A stretch of DNA of 64,000 nt from Candidatus Omnitrophota bacterium (GTDB taxonomy: Bacteria > Omnitrophota > Gorgyraeia > Duberdicusellales > 4484-171): the NCBI GenBank assembly GCA_023227945.1, contig JALOCC010000004.1:13959-77958 (forward strand), written 5' to 3'. The notes below the pieces were generated by a model that was given only the letters and a program-made list of their open reading frames with translations, was not told where the DNA came from and did not search any database. Shown one piece after another: positions 35,055 through 42,476 of this stretch; position 1 is the first letter of the stretch, and the number at the start of each line of letters is the position of its first letter. The position numbers were made by a program, and so were the translations under genes.

Positions 35055-35112
35055 CTTTCTTCCACTCTCTAAGCGGCGGGTTAAACGTTCCGCCTAAAAT
35101 TCCTATTTTCAT
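35044..35112 (-). pseudogene. nadD 5' fragment
   Basis: ATG 35112 starts the peptide MKIGILGGTFNPP, the same as nadD residues 1-13, then LREWKKDGF and stop. The first 40 bp (35073-35112) are identical to 34334-34373. The stop codon overlaps the start of the nucleotidyltransferase gene. Confidence 0.85.
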
Positions 35113-35119
35113 AATAATT

Positions 35120-35213
35120 TAGTCCACAGTCCATAGAGAGCGAAGCCTCCCCACAGGGGACCATAATCCATAGTTTTAAATCTGTGAACTATCGACTGTC
35201 GACTATGGACTAT
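35120..35213. repeat. Intergenic palindromic repeat, CTATGGACTATAG family (copy 1)
   Basis: TAGTCCACAGTCCATAG and CGACTGTCGACTATGGACTA are inverted; between them sits the core GCGAAGCCTCCCCACAGGGG. The same core occurs at 42685 and, inverted, at 53890. Confidence 0.85.
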
Positions 35214-36460
35214 TCCCTTACCTGCCCGTCCCCTTCAACCACCCATTTGTAAGTAGTAAGCTCCGTAAGCCCCATTGGGCCGCGGGCGTGGATTTTATCG
35301 GTAGATATGCCTATCTCAGCGCCTAGGCCAAACTGAAAGCCGTCGCTAAAACGGGTTGAAATATTTACGAAACAGCAGGCAGAATCAACTTCTTTTGTAA
35401 ATTTTGCCGCTTTGCTTAAATCTTTCGTGACAATTGCGTCTGTGTGGTGAGAGCCGTAAAAATTTATATGAGAAATTGCACTATCGATATTTGCCACAAC
35501 TTTTATCGTAACTATCAAATCGAGGTATTCAGCAAACCAATCCGCATCTTTGGCTTTTTTTATGCCTTTTAATATCCGGCAGGTTTTGCTATCCCCTCTT
35601 ATTTCCACTTTATATTTATCAAGTTCTTTTTTTAACAAAGGAAGGAAATTATTTGCCACATCTTGATGCACAAGAATTTTTTCAACGGCATTGCACACTG
35701 AAGGCCTTTGCACTTTGGCATTTACACAAATGCGTAAGGCTTTGCCTATGTCTAATGCCTTATCTACGAATATATGGCATACTCCTTTATAATGTTTTAT
35801 TACTGGAATTTTGGAACTTTCTACGACTTTACGTATGAGAGCTTCTCCGCCTCTTGGAATAACCAGGTCTATGTATTCATTTTCGGAAAGTAACAAATCA
35901 ACTATTTTATGTTCTGTTTTCTCGATGATAAAAAAAGGCTCGAAGTTTATGCCGCTGGATTGTATTGCTTTTTTAAGAATTTTTCCTATGGCTCTATTTG
36001 AATTTATAGAATCTCCTCCGCCGCGAAGTATCGCAACGTTAGAAGATTTAAAAAGAAGCCCCACGCAGTCGCTCGTTACATTGGGCCGCGCTTCGAAAAT
36101 TACGAGGATAACTCCGATAGGAATTCTTACTTTTTTAAGCTTAAGGCCGTTTGGCCGTTGCCACTCGCCGATAACTTTTCCAACGGGGTCGGGCAGCTTT
36201 GCAATTTCTTTTAGAGAGTTGCTCATTTCATTTAAACGTTTATCGGAAAGCGTAAGGCGGTCGATGAAACTTTGCTGTAATTTATTTTTTATGGCGGTTT
36301 TAACATCTTTCGCGTTTTCTTTAAGAATAAAATCCTTATTCGCGATGAGATAATCAGCCATTTGAAATAGTATGGCGTTCTTTTTTTCGCTATCGAGCTG
36401 CGATAGCTTATAGCTGGCCTCTTTCGCTTTTTTGACTAGATTTTTTACGTATTTTTGCAT
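35210..36460 (-). CDS. proA: Gamma-glutamyl phosphate reductase
   Basis: 416 residues: catalytic QRPSVCNAVE (Cys256), NAD-binding FEARPNVTSD, and GLGAEIGISTDKIHARGPMG near the C-terminus. It reduces glutamyl phosphate to the semialdehyde in proline synthesis. It is downstream of proB with a palindromic repeat between them. The last codons read into the neighbouring CTATGGAC repeat. Confidence 0.95.
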   Translation of the reverse strand: MQKYVKNLVKKAKEASYKLSQLDSEKKNAILFQMADYLIANKDFILKENAKDVKTAIKNKLQQSFIDRLTLSDKRLNEMSNSLKEIAKLPDPVGKVIGEWQRPNGLKLKKVRIPIGVILVIFEARPNVTSDCVGLLFKSSNVAILRGGGDSINSNRAIGKILKKAIQSSGINFEPFFIIEKTEHKIVDLLLSENEYIDLVIPRGGEALIRKVVESSKIPVIKHYKGVCHIFVDKALDIGKALRICVNAKVQRPSVCNAVEKILVHQDVANNFLPLLKKELDKYKVEIRGDSKTCRILKGIKKAKDADWFAEYLDLIVTIKVVANIDSAISHINFYGSHHTDAIVTKDLSKAAKFTKEVDSACCFVNISTRFSDGFQFGLGAEIGISTDKIHARGPMGLTELTTYKWVVEGDGQVRE

Positions 36461-36466
36461 AGATAA

Positions 36467-36530
36467 AGCTTTCAGCCTTCAGTCGTCAGTCTTCAGCCGA
36501 AAGCTGATAGCTGATGACTGATAGCTGGTT
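36467..36530. repeat. Intergenic palindromic repeat, AGCTGATAGCTGAAAG family (copy 3)
   Basis: GCTTTCAGCCTTCAGTCG and GAAAGCTGATAGCTGATGAC are inverted, between proA and proB. Confidence 0.85.
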
Positions 36531-37572
36531 ATTGTTTTTTTACAAAGTTATTCCTGTGTATAACTTCTTTTTCGAATTTCTTGCTGCGGCAGTTAGCTAA
36601 TTCATCCGAAGAATAATTAACAATACCACAACCCAGGATATTTTCGTTTTCGTCTAAAACCTCGACAGAATCCCCTCTTTTAAAATCCTGCTCTGTCCTG
36701 ATGATGCCTACGCAAAGAAGGCTTTTGCCGTGGTTCAATACTGCTTCTTTCGCGCCAGTATCTACATAAATTTTACCTTTTATTTTTTTACTAAAAGCAA
36801 TCCATCTCTTGCGGGCCTTGCACACGGCGTCTTGCGCCAAAAATGTTGTGCCTAAATTTTCTCCGCCTACAATGCGCGAGATAACTCTTTCAGTGTGGCC
36901 GGAAGCAATAATCATCTTTATGCCTGAGCAAGTGGCAATTTTTCCTGCCTCGAGTTTCGTAGACATACCACCGCTCGTAAAGGCTTTACCTTTGGTTTTC
37001 ACTAATGCGGAAATTTTTTCATCAATTTTGGTAACTGTATCTATTATTTTATCTTTATCCATAAGCCCGGGAACGTCTGATAATATAATTAAAGTCTGCG
37101 CACGAACCAAATCCCCTACCAGAGCCGAAAGCCTGTCGTTATCGCCGAATTTTATCTCATCGAAAGATATGGCATCATTTTCATTTATTATCGGAATAAT
37201 ATCCAGCGAAAGGAGCTTGTTTATCGTGTTTCGTGCGTTTAAAAAGCGCTTACGGTTATCAAAGTCATCCCAGGTAAGAAGAATCTGCGCGCAGGCCCTG
37301 GTATGCTTTTTAAATTGAGCGGTATATGCATCCATAAGTATAATTTGGCCAAGGGATGCAAGCGCCATAAGATGAGCTGTATCGTTTGGCTTTTTGCGAA
37401 GCTCCAGCTTATCTGCGCCGCAAGCAATTGCGCCGCTACTTACGAGAATAACCTTAAACCCAAGTTTTTGCGCTTCTAAAACATCTTTTACAAGCGCCTC
37501 AACCAAAGAATTATTCAGCTTTCCAGATGGGGCAATTATGCTGCTACCGACTTTTACGACGATTTTTTTCAT
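36529..37572 (-). CDS. proB: Glutamate 5-kinase
   Basis: 347 residues: amino-acid kinase domain with VKVGSSIIAP, VSSGAIACG, NENDAISFDEIKFGDNDRLSA and SGGMSTKLEA, followed by a C-terminal PUA domain (about 262-347, GKIYVDTGAKEAVLNHGKSL). It phosphorylates glutamate in the first step of proline synthesis. It follows obg by 7 bp, so obg-proB-proA form one operon. Confidence 0.95.
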   Translation of the reverse strand: MKKIVVKVGSSIIAPSGKLNNSLVEALVKDVLEAQKLGFKVILVSSGAIACGADKLELRKKPNDTAHLMALASLGQIILMDAYTAQFKKHTRACAQILLTWDDFDNRKRFLNARNTINKLLSLDIIPIINENDAISFDEIKFGDNDRLSALVGDLVRAQTLIILSDVPGLMDKDKIIDTVTKIDEKISALVKTKGKAFTSGGMSTKLEAGKIATCSGIKMIIASGHTERVISRIVGGENLGTTFLAQDAVCKARKRWIAFSKKIKGKIYVDTGAKEAVLNHGKSLLCVGIIRTEQDFKRGDSVEVLDENENILGCGIVNYSSDELANCRSKKFEKEVIHRNNFVKKQ

Positions 37573-37579
37573 TTTTCAG

Positions 37580-38500
37580 TTATTTTACAAAATGTTTTAT
37601 TAGCTTTTTCTTCAATTCCTCAATACCTGTATCGTCAATTGTTGAAACAGGTATAACTCCTTTTAAATTAATGGTATTTCTATCTATTTTATCAACTTTA
37701 TTCAATAAGTAAAAAATTTTTTTACCGCTGGTTAGAAGTTTATCGAATGAGGAAATTTCCTTCTTGAGAGCGGAAAATTCGCTTTTAAACTCACAGTGAT
37801 TATCGCTGACAAGTAAGATTATTTTACTACGGAATAGGTGTTTAAGAAAACTATTTTCTAGGTAAATATTTTTTGAATTTTTCTTGATAGGAGGGGTATC
37901 CATTATTGTGAATTTCCTGGATTCAAACTCTACGGGTGCCCAGATGCAGGCCCTGGTGGTAAAAGGATAATCTGCTACTGCGTAAGATTTTCCGGTAAGC
38001 TTATTAAAGAGAGAAGTTTTGCCGCTATTTGCAAATCCGGCTATGGCGACATCGTTGGGAATACAGTAATAAAGAATTGCTTCTTTTTCCTCTCCGCTTT
38101 GGGCTGGCAGGCTGTATAGTTTTTTGAAGTTTCCTTTTCCGCCGGCACCACCCTTGCAAATTAAATATTCCTGACTATCTTCGTTTAAATCAATAATGAG
38201 ATTTCCATCTAAATCAACGATTTGCGTGCCTTTAGGGACATAAACAAAAAGGCTTTCCCCGTGTTTTCCTTTCTTGTTATACTCTTTGCCTTTTTCTCCG
38301 TCTTCGGCAACAAATTTTCTTCTTTCGTTGAATTTAATCAGATCTGAAAGATGAGGGCTTACTTTTAAAATAACGTCACCGCCGCGGCCGCCGTCGCCGC
38401 CGCCGCCGATTACGCGGCGGGCAGAATACTTCATAGAAGAAAACGAGCCTTCTCCGCCACAACCTGCTTTGAAATAGACTTTTACTTCGTCGATAATCAT
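37580..38500 (-). CDS. obg: Obg-family GTPase with altered switch II
   Basis: 306 residues: glycine-rich Obg fold (1-150, GGGGDGGRGGDVIL), G1 GFANSGKTS (155-163), G2 YPFTT (178-182), G4 NKVD (267-270). The G3 motif, normally DxxG, is DTPP (201-204), and the switch II stretch has KKNSKNIYLENSF instead of the IEGA-G-GLG-RF type. There is no C-terminal OCT domain. Obg proteins assist 50S assembly and stress control; this one may hydrolyse GTP poorly. Confidence 0.85.
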   Translation of the reverse strand: MIIDEVKVYFKAGCGGEGSFSSMKYSARRVIGGGGDGGRGGDVILKVSPHLSDLIKFNERRKFVAEDGEKGKEYNKKGKHGESLFVYVPKGTQIVDLDGNLIIDLNEDSQEYLICKGGAGGKGNFKKLYSLPAQSGEEKEAILYYCIPNDVAIAGFANSGKTSLFNKLTGKSYAVADYPFTTRACIWAPVEFESRKFTIMDTPPIKKNSKNIYLENSFLKHLFRSKIILLVSDNHCEFKSEFSALKKEISSFDKLLTSGKKIFYLLNKVDKIDRNTINLKGVIPVSTIDDTGIEELKKKLIKHFVK

Positions 38501-38513
38501 ATGTTATTTCTAT

Positions 38514-38660
38514 TATAAATAACCAAGCTCCAAGATACAATAACCAAACAATGGCCAATAATCAATATTCAATAACCAAACAAAAAATAATAAACCGTTT
38601 GATCATTGGTCATTGAATATTGGAATTTGTTTGGAATTTGTATCTTGGTTATTGGTTATT
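38514..38660. repeat. Intergenic palindromic repeat, AATAACCAAGTTCC family
   Basis: AAATAACCAAGCTCCAAG and CTTGGTTATTGGTTATTT face each other, with CAATAATCAATATTC and GAATATTGGAATTTG inside. It fills the place between rplU and obg where rpmA (L27) usually lies. Confidence 0.85.
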
Positions 38661-38968
38661 TATACTATGATATCAGAAATTTTAAGGAGGGTATGAATTT
38701 GCCTGTGGCCGCGTATCCGGCGTGATTTCTTGCGCCTGCGGTATTTATAGCTTAAAACTTTACTTGCCTTTTCTTCGCCGTTTATCTGCGCTGTTATCTT
38801 TGCACCCTTAACATAAGGAATACCAAGGCTAACCTTGTCATCGCCGGCTACAAGAAGAACCTTATCAAAGGTAATTTCGCCGGTCTTTTGAGAAAGCCTC
38901 TCTACCTTGTAAGAGTGCCCTTTTTCTACGAAATACTGTTTTTTTCCTATTTCAACTATGGCAAACAT
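38660..38968 (-). CDS. rplU: Ribosomal protein L21
   Basis: About 102 residues: MFAIVEIGKKQYFVEKG, GIPYVKGAKITAQI and the C-terminal basic YKYRRRKKSRRIRGHRQ signature of L21. I use ATG 38968; a TTG at 38974 is an alternative. L27 (rpmA), normally next to L21 and before obg, is not present here. Confidence 0.95.
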   Translation of the reverse strand: MFAIVEIGKKQYFVEKGHSYKVERLSQKTGEITFDKVLLVAGDDKVSLGIPYVKGAKITAQINGEEKASKVLSYKYRRRKKSRRIRGHRQIHTLLKISDIIV

Positions 38969-39039
38969 AGGCAAAATATTAACATATTGATTATGCTACG
39001 TCAAGCATTTATTTTACCGGCTTCTGAAAACTATTATTT

Positions 39040-39170
39040 ACCCCGCAAAGCCGCAAAAATGCCACAAAATCGCAAAAGGAGAAATACAAAGATTTTACCG
39101 AAAACCAGAGGGTTTCTTTTCGTGTTTCTTTTTGCGTCTTTGCGGGGTTTTAGCGTTTTTGCGGTGTCAA
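39040..39170. repeat. Intergenic palindromic repeat, CCGCAAAGCCGC family
   Basis: CCCCGCAAAGCCGCAAAAATG and TTTGCGTCTTTGCGGGGTTTT are inverted around AAACCAGAGGGTTT. It lies between the ferritin-VIT gene and rplU and resembles the CTTTGCGTCTTTGCGG repeats I know from several phyla. Confidence 0.85.
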
Positions 39171-39192
39171 TGCAGTTTTTCAAAGCTCTTTC

Positions 39193-40062
39193 TTAAACTT
39201 CAACACCAAACACTTTTCTTATTGCAAAGCCTATAAAAAAGTTGATTACTGCTATGCCTAAACTGATACTAGCCATCTCGAAAAATCTTTTCTTAAAGCT
39301 AAGCCCTTTGGCAACTGATGTATAGAAAGTAAAAATAAGAATCAATAAAAGGGCGTTCGTAACTGTGATACCGAGGCAAACGAATATATTTTTGAACAAA
39401 AGATAAGGAAAAATCAGAAACATTACTGTGCCTACATAGGTAATGCCGGTATAAATACATGCTTTAAGGGGCGTTTTATCGGTTTCTTCGTGTTTGGTAG
39501 ATAAATATTCAGAAGCGGCCATAGACATAGAAGCGGCAATTCCTGTAATTAAACCGATAATTGCAATAAGCTTTGTATTTTGCAGGGCAAGAGTAAAGCC
39601 AGCTAAAGCACCGGTTAATTCTACCAAAGCGTCATTTAAGCCTAAAACTATTGAGCTTACATATTTCAGGCGTTCTTCGTTGATTAAATCAATTAATTCT
39701 GTTTCGTGTTTTTCTTCATCCTTGATGATATCATCTATCTGCGGTGAAATTTCTTTTAATCTATCATAGGCATCTTGCGCCAGGTCTTCTCCATTTTCCA
39801 TAAGTTTTAAGCCAAAATTTAAGCCAAAGATGCGGGAAATAAAAACATAAAGAAAAATCTTAAAACTATCCGGTGCAACTTCTTCTTGTGTTATGCTTTT
39901 AAAAAACTCATAATGCGTCAACTCTTCGTTTGATATTCTGATTAAAATTTCGCTCTGTTGTTTATCTTTTATAACCGAAGCGAGATTTTTATAAATTATA
40001 TGTTCGGTAAGCTCATTTTTCTGGGCTTTTAAAACTTTTGTTTTTAATTCTTGGGTTAGCAT
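39193..40062 (-). CDS. Ferritin-like/VIT1-type membrane metal transporter
   Basis: 289 residues: an N-terminal ferritin-like four-helix domain (1-135) with metal residues in SNEELTHYEFF and DEEKHETEL, then a VIT1/CCC1-type membrane domain (about 138-289, LGLNDALVELTGALAGFTLAL). This fusion resembles the MbfA group, which exports or stores Fe or Mn. It is monocistronic with a CGCTTCGCTC word just upstream of the start. Confidence 0.88.
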   Translation of the reverse strand: MLTQELKTKVLKAQKNELTEHIIYKNLASVIKDKQQSEILIRISNEELTHYEFFKSITQEEVAPDSFKIFLYVFISRIFGLNFGLKLMENGEDLAQDAYDRLKEISPQIDDIIKDEEKHETELIDLINEERLKYVSSIVLGLNDALVELTGALAGFTLALQNTKLIAIIGLITGIAASMSMAASEYLSTKHEETDKTPLKACIYTGITYVGTVMFLIFPYLLFKNIFVCLGITVTNALLLILIFTFYTSVAKGLSFKKRFFEMASISLGIAVINFFIGFAIRKVFGVEV

Positions 40063-40391
40063 GTTTTCCTCGCTTCGCTCGGAAAGAGTACAGAGTACAG
40101 TTTACAGATAACAGAAAATATTTTACTTCTTCTCTGTTCTCTTATTTAATCAATAAAGCTTGATATGATCTTTGGGTGAAAAATTAGTTTCTATTATTCA
40201 ACAGGTTGCTAAATACATTACGGGATTTTTATTCAAAAATTCGAATACTTCGGTTTGGGTCATATTTACTTCCATAAAAATCAGCACTAAAAGTACGAAA
40301 ATTTTGATTTGAAATTAAGAACGGCTGTCCTGCTTCGCCCTTCAGAGAATAGAACATCGGGTCAGGCTTCGCAGGGACAGTTCTGCTTCGC
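40063..40391. other. Repeat-rich gap between VIT gene and GIY-YIG gene
   Basis: Contains inverted words AGAGTACAGAGTACAG and CTCTGTTCTCTT (40088-40146), an AT-rich middle without clear signals, and a GCGAAGC-type repeat at 40322-40380. I see no gene in these 330 bp. Confidence 0.5.
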
Positions 40392-40392
40392 C
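40322..40392. repeat. GCGAAGC repeat, left flank of the GIY-YIG gene
   Basis: CGGCTGTCCTGCTTCGCCC and GGCTTCGCAGGGACAG form an imperfect inverted pair; CAGTTCTGCTTCGCC (40378-40392) is the exact reverse complement of 40724-40738. A second copy in inverted orientation follows the tRNA. Confidence 0.7.
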
Positions 40393-40634
40393 TATAGAAA
40401 TCTTCGTTTTAAAAATGCAAATCCAGAACCTGATTTAAGATATTTCTCAAATTCCTCTGCCTGGAGTTTATTTTTAAACGTAATATAAGTTTGTAATTCC
40501 CAAGGCATATAGCGTTTTGTGTATAGAGAATCACCGCTGTTATGATCTTTTATTCTGCGTTCTAAATCTTGAGTAAAACCTATATAATATCGCTCCGGAT
40601 AATTTTTACTTGTTAGGATATATACTATATTCAT
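40392..40634 (-). CDS. GIY-YIG nuclease domain protein
   Basis: About 80 residues: MNIVYILTSKNYPERYYIGF contains the YIL ... YIG core, then DLERRIKDHNSG and the WELQTYITFKNKLQAEEFEK tail of the single-domain UvrC/URI-like family. These are putative nucleases often carried as mobile cassettes. I start at ATG 40634; the frame extends to 40808 only by reading through a tRNA gene. The gene lies between inverted copies of a GCGAAGC repeat. Confidence 0.82.
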   Translation of the reverse strand: MNIVYILTSKNYPERYYIGFTQDLERRIKDHNSGDSLYTKRYMPWELQTYITFKNKLQAEEFEKYLKSGSGFAFLKRRFL

Positions 40635-40686
40635 TTCTTCTTCGCTCCTTAAGATATTAAACTCTAGTAGAGCTTCTAAGGAATAG

Positions 40687-40738
40687 TTTCTGCGAAGCCC
40701 TACCAGCGTTTCACTTAGTGAGGGGCGAAGCAGAACTG
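40687..40738. repeat. GCGAAGC repeat, right flank next to tRNA-Gln
   Basis: TTTCTGCGAAGCCCTACC ... GAGGGGCGAAGCAGAACTG; inverted copy of the left flank. It overlaps the last bases of the tRNA-Gln gene. Confidence 0.7.
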
Positions 40739-40807
40739 CCCGGTCTGGACTCGAACCAGAAACAACAGATCCAGAGTCTGTCATGTTGCCAATTACACTA
40801 CCGGGCA
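40736..40807 (-). tRNA. tRNA-Gln (CTG)
   Basis: 72 nt cloverleaf: acceptor TGCCCGG/CCGGGCA with G discriminator, D arm with AATTGGC, anticodon stem ACAGA/TCTGT with loop CTCTGGA (anticodon CTG), and T arm TCTGGTTCGAGTCCAGA. CCA is not encoded. A promoter-like TTGCCA-N17-TACAAT lies 12 bp upstream. Confidence 0.93.
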
Positions 40808-40818
40808 AGTTGGAAATT

Positions 40819-40847
40819 ATTGTAATATTTATAAAAGGTTATGGCAA
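40819..40847 (-). promoter_or_regulatory. Promoter of tRNA-Gln
   Basis: Minus strand TTGCCA (40847-40842), 17-bp spacer, TACAAT (40824-40819), ending 11 bp before the tRNA 5' end. Spacing and position are right for a stable RNA promoter. Confidence 0.6.
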
Positions 40848-40887
40848 GGAGAATTTGTGTTTGATTTAACCAACAAAATGCGGATTT

Positions 40888-41136
40888 TTAGGCTTTTTTT
40901 ACCTTTTGCCCGCAGCTGCCGCAGTCTTCTTTAGCTTCGAGGTTACTATCTCCGCAGGAAGGGCACCACCATCTTCCGTTTTTTACATTTACCGGCAAGG
41001 TTTCGTTTTTCTTTAGATGGCTTTTTGAGGTATTTTTTTCCGCCCGGAAAGGATTGCCCGATTGCAATATAAGAATTATGACTATTGGGGCAACTAAAAG
41101 TACAAACAATATGATGGTAATTAAAGAAATTGGCAT
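40888..41136 (-). CDS. Small membrane protein with a zinc ribbon
   Basis: 82 residues: one N-terminal membrane helix (5-25, LITIILFVLLVAPIVIILIL), a basic linker, then CPSCG and CGSCG pairs (about 58-76) of a zinc ribbon facing the cytosol. No recognisable family or partner; it is a single gene next to tRNA-Gln. Confidence 0.65.
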   Translation of the reverse strand: MPISLITIILFVLLVAPIVIILILQSGNPFRAEKNTSKSHLKKNETLPVNVKNGRWWCPSCGDSNLEAKEDCGSCGQKVKKA

Positions 41137-41473
41137 TATAGTTTTATTTTACCATAAATAATTCCCAATTCTAATGTTTTTATTATCAAAAGCTTTTTTG
41201 TTTTCAATGTAAAACAGCTATACTGGAGCCCCACGGGTACGCCGAAGGCTTCCCGTGGTACCTTGCAATACGCCCCGTGGGGCGACATCCCACTCCACAT
41301 TCATCCACGGGCGCAGCCTCGCCCGCCCTGCCCGCCTTACGGCGGGCGAGCAGGCAGGGTATTATGGTAAAGGGAATAAACTTGCCCTTTCACCTTGAAA
41401 AATATTTTCTGATGTGCTATATCTTAATTGCCCTAAGGCTAAACTTTCTCAATGCGGCATCCAGGCCAACATT

Positions 41474-41605
41474 TGGGGTTTTGTTTTAAACTAACCCCAG
41501 GGGGCGATCAAGTCCTGAATGCCTGAGTTAAGTGCTTAGGGTAAAATATCGCCCCCTCTTCTTCTTAAGATTCCACGGTAAAACGCCGTGGAATCTTTAT
41601 TTTTA
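41474..41605 (+). ncRNA. Candidate structured small RNA
   Basis: Three hairpins in a row: TGGGGTT/AACCCCA (41474-41499), a perfect 9-bp stem GGGGGCGAT/ATCGCCCCC enclosing a 39-nt arm (41500-41556), and a perfect 12-bp stem followed by TTATTTTT, a terminator (41567-41605). No protein frame fits, so an independent RNA is plausible. Its 5' end is unknown, and I could not match it to 6S, RNase P, SRP or tmRNA. Confidence 0.5.
41567..41605 (+). terminator. Rho-independent terminator
   Basis: AAGATTCCACGG, loop TAAAACG, CCGTGGAATCTT and a T-rich tail. The stem is perfect over 12 bp; the tail is T-rich only on the plus strand. Confidence 0.85.
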
Positions 41606-41745
41606 ACCCCTTTTACCTGCTTGAACCAATCAAGATTGTAGACTTTTTAAAGGCATGCCACGTCTAATTAAATGAGGCCAACATTTTTCCTGTATCTTCA
41701 GCTTGGAAAAATAATGTGCTTTATTCCAAAAAATTTATAGTAATT

Positions 41746-41872
41746 TACCCCTTGCGCCTGTATATCGGTTAAATTTCCTGGTAAGAGACTGTGCCTGCAA
41801 CCAGGAAATTTAACCGAAGCGCTGCGGGGTTAATTCGCCCCGACGTAAGTCGGGGCTCATTAAGGAGGGTTT
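41746..41872 (+). promoter_or_regulatory. Structured 5' leader, left copy
   Basis: Conserved 23-nt start TACCCCTTGCGCCTGTATAT (to 41768), a perfect 16-bp hairpin CGGTTAAATTTCCTGG/CCAGGAAATTTAACCG (41766-41816), then GCCCCGAC/GTCGGGGC (41837-41856) just before AAGGAGGG and the start codon. CGGGG (41825) can instead pair with CCCCG (41838). A homologous leader precedes the convergent gene at 42294-42476. Confidence 0.7.
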
Positions 41873-42178
41873 ATGAAAAAAGTATTTGTAGCTTTAATTG
41901 CAGGGCTTATTATTATTATGTGCGCTAGTCCAGCTTACAGCCGCGATAGAAACCGGTATGACAAAAAAGTAACAATAAAAACCACGCCTAAAATAAGCGT
42001 GGGGTTATCGGCTTTAAATATTAAGGTGGATTTTTCGAGAGACAGGCGTTTGATCTGGATACCAGGCTATTGGCAGCATGTAAACCATCGCAGGGGTTAC
42101 GTTTGGGTGCCTGGGCACTTCGAAAAAAGAGCAAAATATTACCCGGAAGGCAAGCATCTCAAGTATTGTGAAAGATAA
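41873..42178 (+). CDS. Secreted protein with W-x-PGxW repeats
   Basis: 101 residues and the only clear plus-strand protein gene. Signal peptide (1-23, ending AYS), then LIWIPGYWQHVNHRRGYVWV and PGHFEKR, like the short YXWIPGxW repeats of periplasmic envelope proteins. AAGGAGGG precedes ATG 41873. It is controlled by a structured leader shared with the convergent lipoprotein gene, so the two may answer the same signal. Confidence 0.75.
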   Translation: MKKVFVALIAGLIIIMCASPAYSRDRNRYDKKVTIKTTPKISVGLSALNIKVDFSRDRRLIWIPGYWQHVNHRRGYVWVPGHFEKRAKYYPEGKHLKYCER

Positions 42179-42293
42179 ATCCCGTTAGAAAATTCACTCC
42201 GTTAGATATTTTTTTTCTAACGTGATAAGCGATTATCTTATTCGGGCTTTAGGCTGTAAATTTAAAAAATTTGGAGCTTGAGGCCTGAAAAAT

Positions 42294-42476
42294 TTACCAG
42301 GTATTCTCTTCCATCCAGTTGTCTGCTCTTTTCAAATTCCTACCGGTATTATAAACATCATCGGCTACGCCCGCCGCAATACGATGCACACCGTATGCAG
42401 TATTCTTTGCCGTTTCGCAGCCATTAAGAAGTGAAACAAACACCAGAATTAACACCAGCAAAAATACCTTACGCAT
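42294..42476 (-). CDS. Entericidin-like small lipoprotein
   Basis: 60 residues: signal peptide with lipobox SLLNGC (around residue 19), then ETAKNTAYGVHRIAAGVADD and YNTGRNLKRADNWMEENTW, an amphipathic segment like entericidin/EcnAB lipoproteins. AAGGAGG precedes ATG 42476. It is convergent with the W-x-PGxW gene and shares its leader type. Entericidins are stress lipoproteins of the outer membrane; the exact role here is unknown. Confidence 0.7.
   Translation of the reverse strand: MRKVFLLVLILVFVSLLNGCETAKNTAYGVHRIAAGVADDVYNTGRNLKRADNWMEENTW

Larger units (their letters stand above)
41137..41872. other. Long RNA-rich intergenic region
   Basis: From left to right: GC-rich palindromic words (41225-41360, e.g. 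GCCCGCCTTACGGCGGGC), a candidate hairpin RNA ending in a strong plus-strand terminator (41474-41605), an AT-rich stretch with GAGGCCAACATTTTTCC (a repeat of AGGCCAACATTTGGGG at 41463), and the leader of the gene at 41873. No protein gene is convincing here. Confidence 0.65.

Noticed and set aside
38501-38659. rpmA (L27) in the rplU-obg gap
   Set aside because: The gap is only about 160 bp and filled with AATAACCAAG palindromic words; no L27 motif in any frame.
40635-40808. 58-residue N-terminal extension of the GIY-YIG protein
   Set aside because: It is the translation of the tRNA-Gln gene and repeat; the GIY-YIG domain begins at MNIVYIL with its own start.
41277-41489. 70-codon plus-strand frame as a protein gene
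   Set aside because: It starts in GC-rich palindromic repeat words, has no ribosome site and no family likeness, and overlaps the candidate RNA.
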